Of a stretch of 10,000 bases of DNA, positions 1 to 7,043 are shown one piece after another; positions within the stretch are counted from its first letter, which is position 1, and each line of letters begins with the position of its first letter. This stretch comes from Actinidia chinensis. Taxonomy: Eukaryota > Streptophyta > Magnoliopsida > Ericales > Actinidiaceae. The translations under genes were made by a program, and so were the position numbers. The stretch covers positions 55,001 through 65,000 of the forward strand of contig VIGQ01000804.1 of assembly GCA_009663005.1 (NCBI GenBank), in the 5' to 3' direction. The notes under the pieces were generated by a model. It did not search any database. It saw nothing but the letters and a program-made list of their open reading frames with translations, and was not told the origin of the DNA.

Positions 1-109
1 AAAGATCATAGGACACAAGGCAAAAATGCGGTAATAACTAAATATATATTTTGTCACATAGGCATCAATTAGTAACAGTTTTTTTCATTATTACGTTACT
101 ATATACAGT
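1..109. other. AT-rich flank, nothing recognised
   Basis: AT-rich sequence left of the foldback element, with no open frame or repeat that I can support. Confidence 0.6.
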
Positions 110-118
110 TATACAATA
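110..118. repeat. Target-site duplication, left copy
   Basis: TATACAATA directly precedes the GGGTAATTTT end of the foldback element and is repeated exactly at 675-683 after its other end. A 9-bp duplication is typical of Mutator-like elements. Because the terminal bases ATA/TAT also fit the inverted repeat, a shorter 5-bp duplication (TACAA) with longer ends is an alternative reading. Confidence 0.7.
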
Positions 119-674
119 GGGTAATTTTTATTTTATACTCTTCACTTTTTATCTAGATTTCACTTTCGTCCTTCATGTTTTTATTTTAACATATTTAACC
201 TGAACTTCGGAGACAATTGTAATGTGGACCCTCTGTTTACACCTATTAGAGTATGTGGATCGAAATAGTCATGTGCCATACACATGACCTATACAAAGGA
301 TACAAATATTTTTTTAGACCTTTTTTGGGGATAAAAATAATTTTTTTTTCGTCTTTAATGAATTTTTATCCAAATTAGATAAAAAAACTTACATTTTCTA
401 ATTCTCTTAAAGAGAAACCGAAAAAGTATAAGGTTTTGATTAAAAAGGTAAAAAAAATATCAAAGATAAAATAAATCTTATATTTATACTAATTTAAAAA
501 ACTCTAATGTGGTCATGTTCATGCCTGCTACTTCCATCTACAAATTCTAATAGATTTGGAGGGAGGGTATTACATTGCAAACGATTCAAAAGTCTAAGGA
601 TTAATATGTTCAAATTAAAATGTAAAAAAGTAAAATACAAGTAAAAGTTGAAAGGTGTACAATAAAAATTACCC
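119..674. mobile_element. Mutator-like non-autonomous foldback element (MITE)
   Basis: The 556-bp element starts GGGTAATTTTTATT and ends with its exact reverse complement AATAAAAATTACCC. The similarity continues inward, with mismatches and small gaps, for about 165-170 bp on each side (119 to about 290, and about 508-674). Both arms carry a CATGACC-type motif at their inner ends. The AT-rich centre, about 290-508, shows no coding sequence. Long inverted repeats beginning with G, flanked by a perfect 9-bp direct repeat, are what is known of Mutator-like (MULE) derivatives, so that superfamily is the best guess. With no transposase it must have been moved by one encoded elsewhere. The arms have diverged from each other, which argues against a very recent insertion, although the target duplication is still perfect. 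Confidence 0.75.
268..288. repeat. Small palindrome in left arm of the MULE MITE
   Basis: GTCATGTG (268-275) and CACATGAC (281-288) are perfect reverse complements around a 5-base loop. They lie at the inner end of the left terminal inverted repeat; the matching right arm around 511-525 is only an imperfect palindrome. Confidence 0.6.
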
Positions 675-683
675 TATACAATA
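675..683. repeat. Target-site duplication, right copy
   Basis: Exact second copy of TATACAATA, immediately after the ACCC end of the foldback element. Confidence 0.7.
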
Positions 684-1193
684 TAAATATTAATATAATA
701 CAAAGCCCGGATTTATGATACCCGAATTTGTATATGAATTATGCATATACCTTTCATAGGTAAGTTAAGGGACTCACCTTTTAGTCTCTTTATTAGGCGT
801 GACCTATGTCAAGTGGGTATCCCTATGGGACCAAAAGCATCTATATTTTTTCTATAGTAAAATAAGAAATTAAACATATTCCATGTCTTATATATTGAAA
901 AAAGTTTGAACAAAATGTCATAATGTATTTTTGAAAAAGTTTTGTTCTTAGATTAAAAATAAATTAAAAAACTTGGCTTGAAGTACATAAAGCAGGAGTT
1001 AATAGGTACAAGTTAATTATTACACTCCTATTTCATTTTTTATGCACTCGCAATGGGTTTAATTTGTGTCAAGCAATGGAGCGAGTGTTCTCTAAGTGTA
1101 CAAAGCATCCTGCTGCAACAGACATGGAATGACCCCTTAGAAGCATTCGTGTTTGGATTGGTTGGTCACCCCCACGTTTCCATAGTTGTTTAG
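684..1193. other. AT-rich intergenic stretch
   Basis: No supported gene. Around 1045-1087 there is a short stem of CACTCGC with GCGAGTG (1081-1087). The part from about 1060 to 1270 is less AT-rich than the rest and may be the remnant of an older insertion, but I cannot assign it. Confidence 0.5.
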
Positions 1194-1270
1194 TGCACAC
1201 CTCTTGGACGCACCCCTTTCACAAGAGGGTGGAACGGGGTGAGTACGAGAGTATGTCCAAGAGGTATGCA
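1194..1270. repeat. Imperfect hairpin, 16-bp outer stem
   Basis: TGCACACCTCTTGGAC (1194-1209) pairs with GTCCAAGAGGTATGCA (1255-1270) with one mismatch. Directly inside, CACCCC (1211-1216) pairs with GGGGTG (1236-1241), leaving a 13-base bulge on the right side. It could be the core of a small foldback element or a structured RNA. No flanking target duplication is evident, so its nature is open. Confidence 0.6.
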
Positions 1271-1463
1271 AGTAGCACTGGTGTTTTAACATCTCTCACT
1301 GTGTAGCTTTCACATGTTTTTATTGTCTAAATAGATGTCTTCTTTTGTTCATACTGATAAATTGGCGTTTTCTTACTCACATATTGGTATTGTCTAACAA
1401 GGCTTGCTACAGTACTTGAATACAAAGTATCAAGACGTGACCGACGAAGGAAAATTGAGCCTG
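1271..1463. other. No feature seen
   Basis: Mixed-composition sequence without a supported open frame or repeat. Confidence 0.5.
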
Positions 1464-1692
1464 TTGGCTAGTTGAAAAAACGAATTTTGTACCTTTTTGG
1501 ATTAAAAGGTGGGACCAAAAAAAATCAATAAACACTCCCAAAATACCAAAAAAGAGAAATATACACCAAAAATTTGCGAGACTTACAAATAGTAAAAAAC
1601 CACCACCCTTTAAGCACCCAAGAAAACCGAGAATATTTATTAAAAAAAAGCACCAAACAGGGCCAATAAAAAAAATTCAACTAGTCAGCTAA
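1464..1692. mobile_element. Possible small foldback MITE, class unclear
   Basis: TTGGCTAGTTGAA (1464-1476) faces TTCAACTAGTCAGCTAA (1676-1692); nine bases, CTAGTTGAA, match perfectly as an inverted repeat. Just inside the right end is CCAAACAGGGCC, and near the left end GCCTGTTGG (1459-1467). Both resemble the GGCCCTGTTTGG motif often found at ends of plant DNA transposons. Weak further inverted similarity (AAAGGTGGGA against CACCACCCTTT) continues inward. No clear target duplication is seen, so the boundaries are approximate. Confidence 0.3.
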
Positions 1693-1836
1693 ATGAATGT
1701 CCAATAATCAAAGGGGAAGTTCGGAGAAATCTTGAGAAAAACTAGGGTTGTAAACAGATTTGTAAAAGGGAAAATAACAATTTAGGGCGAGGACAAATTG
1801 AAGAAAAAAAAAAATCACATGAAAGCTTGAGCTGAG

Positions 1837-1878
1837 ATTAATAGATCCACAAGAAGGCATCATCGTGGATCTATTAAT
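1837..1878. repeat. Perfect 14-bp inverted repeat
   Basis: ATTAATAGATCCAC (1837-1850) and GTGGATCTATTAAT (1865-1878) are exact reverse complements around a 14-base loop. It lies just beyond the 3' side of the decayed minus-strand acidic-protein exon and could be a 3'-UTR hairpin or a minute transposon relic. Confidence 0.75.
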
Positions 1879-1889
1879 ATATGAAATAC

Positions 1890-2230
1890 AAGTACCTTAC
1901 TTTGATTCTTCTCTTCTAGCGTTGGTTGATCCTCTTTGTACATCACTCGTCTCTTCATCTTGCTCATCCCCCTCCGGTCGTCATCCCCATAATCATCGTT
2001 GTCGTCATCATCACTGCCCCATTACCATTAGCCTATGGACCATCCTAAGGATCTCCTCCATCATCGTTGTCGTCTCGCCTTCTTCACCAGAGAAATCTTC
2101 GTCAATACCATCATCTCATCATCATCCTGGTCCATCAGCAATTACCGTCGTCCTCTAATCATTTTCTGTATCGCTAGCATTTTGTTTTCGCGGACCAGGG
2201 CATTTCATCGATGAAGTCATAGATGGAAAC
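1890..2230 (-). pseudogene. Decayed exon of plant Asp/Glu-rich acidic-tail protein
   Basis: Read on the minus strand, three acidic blocks survive. NASDTEND lies at about 2181-2158. DDGIDEDFSGEEG lies at about 2112-2077 in the same frame. In other frames follow DDNDDGGDP, DGP and ANGNG (about 2072-2020), then GGSDDDDNDDYGDDD (about 2018-1978). The order (a DTEND block, DEDFSGEE, a DP-DP-ANG stretch, GGSDDDD, then a basic end) resembles a widespread plant family of small uncharacterised proteins with an acidic C-terminus; that comparison is from memory. TAG codons at 2157-2155, 2047-2045 and 2035-2033 lie in the respective frames. The last two stand where the motif would have Glu, one base from GAG. 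A TGA run near 2120 also interrupts the reading, and at least two frame changes are needed. TTTACAG/GTTTCC at 2231/2230 looks like an intact splice acceptor, suggesting a once-spliced gene rather than a processed copy. An expressed gene is very unlikely. Confidence 0.55.
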
Positions 2231-3100
2231 CTGTAAATGATTAATACATATTCAGGCTTAGTAGAGATTCTTAATCAAAGAAACACAGTAATATGGTACT
2301 TCAGGATCTTCTCAAGAATCAAGCTGGAATAGACATCCGAAGTGGGATTATGAAGAACTAATATCGTGACAAAAGAAATAATTACTGCTTTGAACGATGA
2401 GACGACAAACGGAAAGGAGATTATGATGGTCCATCAGAAAAATGCAGGGCTATATTTACATAGCCTCATACGGTACGCCGAGAACCCATAAAAGAAAATT
2501 ACTAACCCCAATCCTTGCCACTTTGATCTTCATTTGTTCCAGTTAAAGTAATGGGTATTGGCATTTCTGTTTCCATCAATTCTGAATTTGAATTCGTATA
2601 TTCACAACCAGAACCTGAATATTAAGAAACCCACTAAACCCAAAGACGAGCTGAAAAGGGATTGACCCAGGAACAATTTATCCATATTCAACAACCAATA
2701 GAAGTGTTGACTATTTTAAGCTAAAACCAAAAACTATAAATCTGTAAAAAGCATCTAAGCAGTTGAAGCAGGAAATCTGTAAAAACCATCACCATAAAAT
2801 TACAGAAGCAAAACACATTTGTATAACTATAATAACAATGGCAGAGTGCATTCCATGCATAAGGAAACCATCTGATCACCGAACTTAGGTACAAATGTGC
2901 ATTCCACACTGTATGAGAAGGCCACTTTTAAACTTATAATCTCCAAAGTAGAGGGTGCAGACACAAACAGCTTAGGCAACCCAAAGGTGCACACAGAATC
3001 CATTTCAAGCAAGACCCAGGAGTTCAAACGTTGAATCCTAATTTCTTAAAACTGAGTTTTTTAAATAAGATCAGAACAGCAAAGGTTTATTCTTGCAGCC
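2231..3100 (-). other. Presumed intron or upstream sequence of the decayed gene
   Basis: Read on the minus strand this is T-rich with scattered short open frames, such as a 24-codon ATG frame at 2576-2502 and a 66-codon frame at 3027-2827. None shows biased composition or a motif I recognise. The T-rich bias before the acceptor at 2231 fits intron sequence. No independent gene is supported. Confidence 0.35.
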
Positions 3101-3322
3101 CTAAACAAGTGGGCAGTATGTGGAGCAGAATGGCTCTAAACCAAACTGATGTGGCCTTTCTAGGAGATGGTGGACACTACTGCAGCTCAGGACGCTGGAG
3201 GGTGGGGAGGTAGAGGAAGAGAGAGGGATAGTAGTGGAGAGCAACCGGACGATGATGAAGCGGGTGAACTGAATGCCATGGCAATGTGTAGAAGCCAAAG
3301 AGTTCTTCCTTGTACGGGACCT

Positions 3323-3331
3323 CCTTTATAG
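3323..3331 (-). promoter_or_regulatory. TATA-box-like site, minus strand
   Basis: CTATAAAGG on the minus strand within the GC-richer block, preceded by a run of Cs. It has the form of a plant or retrotransposon TATA box. Activity cannot be judged from sequence. Confidence 0.2.
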
Positions 3332-3463
3332 GGGGGATGGAGATGATAGACCTCCTTCGCAAGTTCGGGCCGTCATGATCATGGGTTGTCATACACATGG
3401 GACGTGGTCAAGCGATAGCTAATTAAATACCGATCTGGGGTGTTAGGTACCTTGGACGGCACC

Positions 3464-3484
3464 CTCTCTCTCTCTATATATAAT
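3464..3484 (+). repeat. CT microsatellite running into a TATATA tract
   Basis: A short (CT)n tract is followed immediately by TATATATAAT. It may double as a plus-strand TATA element, but it is low-complexity sequence first of all. Confidence 0.6.
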
Positions 3485-3603
3485 GACCTGTCGAGGTGGA
3501 GGGCTGTGAGATACATCATAGAGCGGCTTGGACCTCTAGTGATAACCAACTCATCTAGCTTTCCAACACCACAGTGCCTTAGGGCTCAAGCAAAGACAAC
3601 TAG

Positions 3604-3898
3604 TGCCTGCTCCCAAGCTGAAGATGTTTCCCTCACTTTGAGCACACAACAGAGCCAAGGAGCCTCGCTCCAGTGGCAGAGCAGAGCAAGAGCCAGGTGG
3701 TTTGCTGCTGGAGTATGCCATGGCAGCCAAGAAGGTTCGTTCAGTACGAGTTTATTCCATGAAAGCCAAGAAGGCATGCTTTCTAGGAGTATATCATGGA
3801 GCCGAGGGTTAGCTCACCAGGAGGAGGCGTATATCATAGAACTGAGGCAGGCTCACTAGGAGCATGTCATGGAGCCAAGGAGGCTCGCCTCTTGGTAA
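3604..3898 (+). repeat. Degenerate tandem repeat, period about 37 bp
   Basis: An anchor resembling GCCAAGG(A/-)GG recurs at about 3612, 3654, 3692, 3726, 3765, 3801, 3841 and 3873. Spacings are 42, 38, 34, 39, 36, 40 and 32 bases. Units typically read GAG(T/C)ATRTCATGG, then AGCCAAGGAGG, then a TCNCTAG tail. Four of them (3711-3898) are the clearest, sharing GAGTATRYCATGG. In one plus-strand frame some units give a loose 12-13-residue repeat (CHGSQEG, FHESQEG, ISWSRG), but other spacings are not multiples of three, so coding selection is not supported. It resembles the subterminal or enhancer repeats of transposons. Confidence 0.65.
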
Positions 3899-4060
3899 CT
3901 TCGGAGCCAGATATGAGGTGGTCACAGAGCGAGGGTGTTGGGAGGAGAGGGAGTGGTATGGAGCTTGAATGTGTAACTCCGATGTTTCTTTGGAATTGGA
4001 GGGTTGACTCACGGTTCAAGGAAGGTGGCTACAGAGCCGATCACGGGTTCACTCCAGAGA

Positions 4061-4387
4061 AGACCACGAGGACGAAGGCTTCCAGATACCCCACAAACAG
4101 TAAAACACAATTTTTTCATCGTGAACAACCAACAAAAGTATAATTGAACTAAACAACCCAAATCAACCAAACAATTGAACTAAACAAAAAACTACTTTCA
4201 AGCACTAAACCACCCACACAATCAAGCTAGGTGTGTTTCTAGTCGAGGGAAAACCCTAGAGGCATTAACCTAACATACTAACCAATTATCCAAATTATCC
4301 CAAAAGCAAGAATCAGCTTTGTGTTCCATAGAGAAAACCTGAAGAAATACCCACTACGCATGGGACATAAAACAAAGACCCACTTAC
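4061..4387 (-). other. Possible intron sequence
   Basis: Between the GC-richer block and the donor-like site at 4387. On the minus strand it is rich in TTTGTTTAGTTCAATT-like sequence, including two similar copies near 4142-4190. No gene is supported. Confidence 0.35.
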
Positions 4388-4817
4388 CCAAATAGCTAGA
4401 AGCAAGATAGAGCAGAAAACCAGAGTCCCAAATCAAAAAAAAAAATCAGCATTTTGAAGGTAAAAAAGGGAACAAGACACTCCGCCATGAGAAGACAAGC
4501 AAGAGAGCTCACGAAGCCAAAAGTGGTCTCACCATCACAGCCTCACAACAGGAGCACATCAACGCATCAGAAGCTGAACCACCCACTCAATTGCATTCAA
4601 ATTGTGTGCCCAAAAGCCCTGTGAAAAGTTTGTAGATGTAGATTGCCAGCAAGGAGAAGCAGGGAGAGACGAGAGATTAAGAACTGAACTGAGCCTGTCA
4701 TGGTAAAGTCCCCTGGGGCTGGGTCGTGCATTGGCACAGGTTAAAGATATCCGAAACAACCACTTTTGCATCCAAGACAGAACTGAGCAGAAAGAAAAGG
4801 GGAAAGCTGCTAGCAAC

Positions 4818-4839
4818 AGAGAGAGAGAGAGGAGAGAGA
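4818..4839 (-). repeat. GA/CT microsatellite in the leader
   Basis: A GAGAGAGAGA-type tract on the plus strand, so CT on the transcribed-sense minus strand. CT runs of this kind are common just downstream of plant transcription starts. Confidence 0.7.
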
Positions 4840-4885
4840 CAGGTTAGGTTTTATGGGGGTGACGAGACAGTTTGGGTTTTACGTT

Positions 4886-4894
4886 TTAGGGTTT
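4886..4894 (-). promoter_or_regulatory. Telo-box (AAACCCTAA)
   Basis: AAACCCTAA on the minus strand is the plant telo-box motif, found near transcription starts of translation-related and other housekeeping genes. It lies about 50 bases upstream of the CT-rich leader, a fitting position. Single short matches also arise by chance. Confidence 0.45.
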
Positions 4895-4919
4895 GTGTGT
4901 TTAGTGTGTGAATTGACAA

Positions 4920-5264
4920 TTTACTGGAAGTTTTATTGGTACACAATTGTTATCTCAGCAGTAGACCTGCAAAAATCAATTGGTTTGATTGCAATCTAAA
5001 AACCCGATATCTGGGGAAGTTAACAACGTTTTTTAAATAAATTTTAATTAAAATGTAAATTTAGATTAAGTTCTAATATTGCAACATCTCTAACTAAACC
5101 TTCAAAACTTGGATCGAAAACCTGAAATTGGATCCTGTTTGGTTATTTTTGAAATTACTTGTGAAAACAGGTAATTTTTCTTTATTAGAGTGTAAATATA
5201 AAATGACATAATTTTAATAAAATTTGTTCAAAATGATGTCGTTCTGACGATAAATCCAGTTGTT
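4920..5264. other. AT-rich sequence upstream of the leader
   Basis: A CCAAT motif in minus orientation (about 4935-4939) and a TTTATTTAAAAAACG stretch (about 5030-5045) could belong to a promoter but are weak. Otherwise no gene or repeat is seen. Confidence 0.4.
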
Positions 5265-5370
5265 TACTTATTTAAAGGGAAGCACGTATTCCAAAATGAG
5301 GGGTTATAAGAGCAACTTAAATGCTTCTTCTGTTCGTTAGAAAATGATCAAGTAATAGTCGTAAAAACTA
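5265..5370 (+). repeat. Direct repeat, copy 1 (about 106 bp)
   Basis: Shares with 5573-5678 the ordered blocks TACTTATT, AAGGGAA, TTCCAAAATGA, TATAAGAGCAACTT, GTTCGTTAGAAAAT or GCTCGTTAGAAAAT, ATCAAGTAA and AGTCGT, with scattered substitutions and small gaps. The TATAAGAGCAACTT core resembles the ends of PIF/Harbinger-type elements. Together the two copies frame the 5370-5572 fragment. Confidence 0.7.
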
Positions 5371-5572
5371 AGGGTGTACAAAAGACTCAACCCCGACCCG
5401 ACCGATCTCATTGGGTGGTTTTGGTCGATTTTCAGTGCATGGGTCGGTGCGAATTTGAAAATATAGACACGAGCGTCGGTTCGGTTCGGTTATCGGGATG
5501 CCACTAAGTTTTTTACCAGAACTGACCGAGAACGAAGGGCTAGACGACCAGAACGACTTGAGACCGAAGCCC
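5370..5572. mobile_element. Fragment of a 'TAAGGGTGTACA' (hAT-like) repeat
   Basis: The left edge reads TAAGGGTGTACAAAAGACTC, followed by GACCCGACCGATC and later CGGTTCGGTTCGGTTATCGG. Families beginning TAGGGGTGTACA with GGTCGG/GGTTCGG-rich interiors are common in plants and are usually placed with hAT-type non-autonomous elements. The expected opposite end, ending CACCCTTA, is missing before the second direct repeat, so this looks like a one-ended fragment. A minus-strand open frame across it (5601-5368) is non-coding by composition. Confidence 0.4.
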
Positions 5573-5678
5573 GTACTTATTAAGGGAATCAGTTCTTCCA
5601 AAATGAACGGTCTATAAGAGCAACTTTAATGGCTTCTAGTGCTCGTTAGAAAATTTATCAAGTAAGAGTCGTGAAAAA
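5573..5678 (+). repeat. Direct repeat, copy 2 (about 106 bp)
   Basis: Partner of 5265-5370; the centre-to-centre distance is about 308 bp. Either the unit was duplicated together with the fragment between the copies, or the copies are terminal repeats of a miniature element. The TG...CA ends and primer-binding site expected of a TRIM retrotransposon are not present. Confidence 0.7.
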
Positions 5679-5734
5679 CCCATTCCAACTCACCTCCTTT
5701 TTGAGCCCCCATTTGATATTATTAGTAATTGCTC

Positions 5735-5748
5735 GTGCCCACAAGCAC
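5735..5748 (-). repeat. 3'-terminal hairpin of Helitron A
   Basis: Minus strand GTGCTTGTGGGCAC folds with four Watson-Crick and two G-T pairs. It is a weakened version of the perfect stem in copy B, which suggests copy A has accumulated mutations there. Confidence 0.7.
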
Positions 5749-5925
5749 TACGAAAAATAAATAAAAAATTTTTTTCATCAATTTTGATGATTTTTCATTG
5801 TAGAAGAATAAATAAAAAAAATTAAAAAAAAAAAAATAATAATCACAAATAAAGTAACTCTCAGTAATTTCTCAGAAAATAATTAATCTAACCTAACTAA
5901 TTAATATAAAACTAACATAAGAGAG

Positions 5926-6604
5926 CTGTTTTTTCACCCATGGCATCCCCACCCCTCGATGTGACCTTTTTTATTTTTAATTTTTACCTCAAATTCGTTT
6001 CAAACTACAAATTTTACCATTCAACCTTATTATTCTTTTGTTAAGGCCCTTATTTTTTTTAGCTACCTTGATTGTTTTTTTACTTTTACTTTCGAAAAGT
6101 TTTTAGATAAAAAAAAATATATGATTAAAATTTTATGACCCCTTAATTTTTTTCTTTTAATACCCTTAATTTTTACTTTTTTTTTTAATTTCACTTACAA
6201 ATGGTTATATAAGAAAATTATGATAAAATTTTTATACTTTTTTTACTCACAACCTGATGTTTTTTATAAAATTAAAAAAAAAATATAGATCCAAAATTTT
6301 AATATTTTTAAAATTTCGATGGGTTAATAATTATTTGTTACTTTGGACTATCCTTAAAAATAAGAATGTGTTTTTTAGTATTTGATTATCATAAAAATGC
6401 CATTAAGAAATAATAATAACTTAACGTATCATACAATAGTAATTCAAAATACATTAAGAAATAACTTTAATCAAATTTCTCCAAAAGAAATATATATTTT
6501 TTATAATTTTTTTAGATAAACATTCAGAATGTGAAAATAAAAAAAAAAAGAATCAAAGGGTATTAAAAAAAAGACTCAATAAACATAAAATATTAACTGT
6601 CAAC

Positions 6605-6637
<33 letters not shown>

Positions 6638-6955
6638 ATCAATTTTTTGCTTTTATAAAAAAAAATAAGTGTGAGTAAAGAAATTATAAAATGATCATAA
6701 TTTTTTTTACATAAAAATTTGAAGTGAAAGTAAAAATAAATAAAATAAAAAAATCAAGCGGGCGTATTAAAAGAAAAATAAATAAATGGATTATAAAAAT
6801 TTTATATATAAAAAAATTATATAAAAAATGTGAAGTAAAAATAAATAAATAAAGGGTATTAAAAAAAGTATAAAGGGTTAAATGTGAAAGTGATGGGAGG
6901 GAGAGAAGTGAAAGTATATTTTAGGGCCGGGAAAAATAATTTGAGGTGAAAATTC

Positions 6956-6958
<3 letters not shown>
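5926..6958. repeat. Very long inverted repeat inside Helitron A
   Basis: Arms meet near 6460. Matching pairs seen: GAGCTGTTTTTTCACCC (5924-5940) with GAGGTGAAAATTCAGCC (6941-6957), ACTCAC (about 6244) with GTGTGAGT (about 6670), CTTTTAATACCCTTAA (6154-6169) with GCGTATTAAAAGAAAA (about 6763-6778), and TTTCGATGGGTTAA (6314-6327) with TCAACCCACCGAAATT (6600-6615). The arms are AT-rich and imperfect. The same layout is present in copy B. A transcript across it would fold into a long double strand. Confidence 0.65.
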
Positions 6959-6991
<33 letters not shown>

Positions 6992-7029
6992 ACTAAATCC
7001 TGATTTATAATATAGACTAGTAATTGCTC

Positions 7030-7043
7030 GTGCCCAAGGGCAC
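7030..7043 (-). repeat. 3'-terminal hairpin of Helitron B
   Basis: GTGCCCTTGGGCAC on the minus strand is a perfect 6-bp stem with a 2-base loop, 9 bases before the terminal CTAG. This is the classic Helitron termination hairpin. Confidence 0.85.

Larger units (their letters stand above)
3100..4060. other. GC-richer block, probably transposon-derived, class unknown
   Basis: This block is clearly less AT-rich than the sequence on either side. It holds the tandem repeat at 3604-3898 and two promoter-like spots: CTATAAAGG on the minus strand (3331-3323) and a CT run leading into CTATATATAAT on the plus strand (about 3464-3484). Plus-strand open frames exist (3440-3859 and 3796-4143). The first starts at GTG rather than ATG, and neither resembles a known domain. 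TATA box, regulatory-type repeats and a composition jump would fit the long terminal repeat or leader of a retrotransposon, or the subterminal region of a DNA transposon. No second terminal repeat, primer-binding site or target duplication was found, so this stays a hypothesis. Confidence 0.4.
4388..4910 (-). other. Putative transcript leader / first exon, minus strand
   Basis: On the minus strand the segment opens with an AAACCCTAAAACG telo-box region, then a CT-rich stretch (CTCTCTCC and a (CT)n run) typical of plant 5' leaders. It then holds several short ATG frames: one starting at 4700 of about 34 codons with a hydrophobic LSLLLLAG core, and one starting at 4488 beginning MAECLVPFF. An 85-codon frame at 4816-4559 does not start at ATG. 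The segment ends at TATTTGG/GTAAGTGG, a good splice donor (exon end 4388, intron from 4387). Composition, leader features and donor together suggest a real transcription start region with a leader intron. The natural partner downstream would be the decayed acidic exon at 2230, but nothing in the sequence proves the link. Confidence 0.4.
5722..7016 (-). mobile_element. Non-autonomous Helitron, copy A (complete ends)
   Basis: On the minus strand it begins TCTATATTATAAATCAGG at 7016 and ends GAGCAATTACTAA at 5722, followed by T. That matches the Helitron rules: 5' TC, 3' CTRR, and a 3' flanking T. A hairpin (5748-5735) stands 9 bases before the terminal CTAA. Plant Helitron ends of this form are well known. 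There is no Rep/helicase coding sequence in its 1295 bp, so a helper encoded elsewhere would be needed. It shares order and sequence with copy B over nearly its whole length, including the GCTCGTGCCC end, the ACTCTCAGT and GAGAGCTG blocks, GATGTGACC, and the inner TCGATGGGTT / AACCCACCGA arms. It shows none of the nested MITE found in copy B. Confidence 0.8.

Noticed and set aside
1865..2158. Plus-strand open frame of 97 codons rich in Ser, His and Pro
   Set aside because: It starts at GTG and is the antisense shadow of the acidic-tail remnant: GAT/GAC/GAA repeats read backwards give the Ser/His codons.
3440..3859. Plus-strand open frame of 139 codons, the longest in the window
   Set aside because: It opens at a GTG in a GC-richer repeat array where stops are rarer, has no known domain, and tandem-unit spacing is not held to multiples of three.
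3604..3898. CRISPR-like array
   Set aside because: Units are diverged throughout, spacing is irregular, there are no identical repeats with unique spacers, and the genome is eukaryotic.
4559..4816. Minus-strand 85-codon open frame as a protein gene
   Set aside because: It begins without ATG directly in the CT-rich leader and shows no recognisable domain; leader or upstream ORF sequence explains it better.
5368..5601. Minus-strand 77-codon open frame
   Set aside because: It lies across the CGGTTCGG-type transposon fragment and its direct repeat, which gives long accidental frames in many plant genomes.
5265..5678. TRIM (miniature terminal-repeat) retrotransposon
   Set aside because: The repeats lack TG...CA ends, and no primer-binding site or polypurine tract is seen in the proper places.
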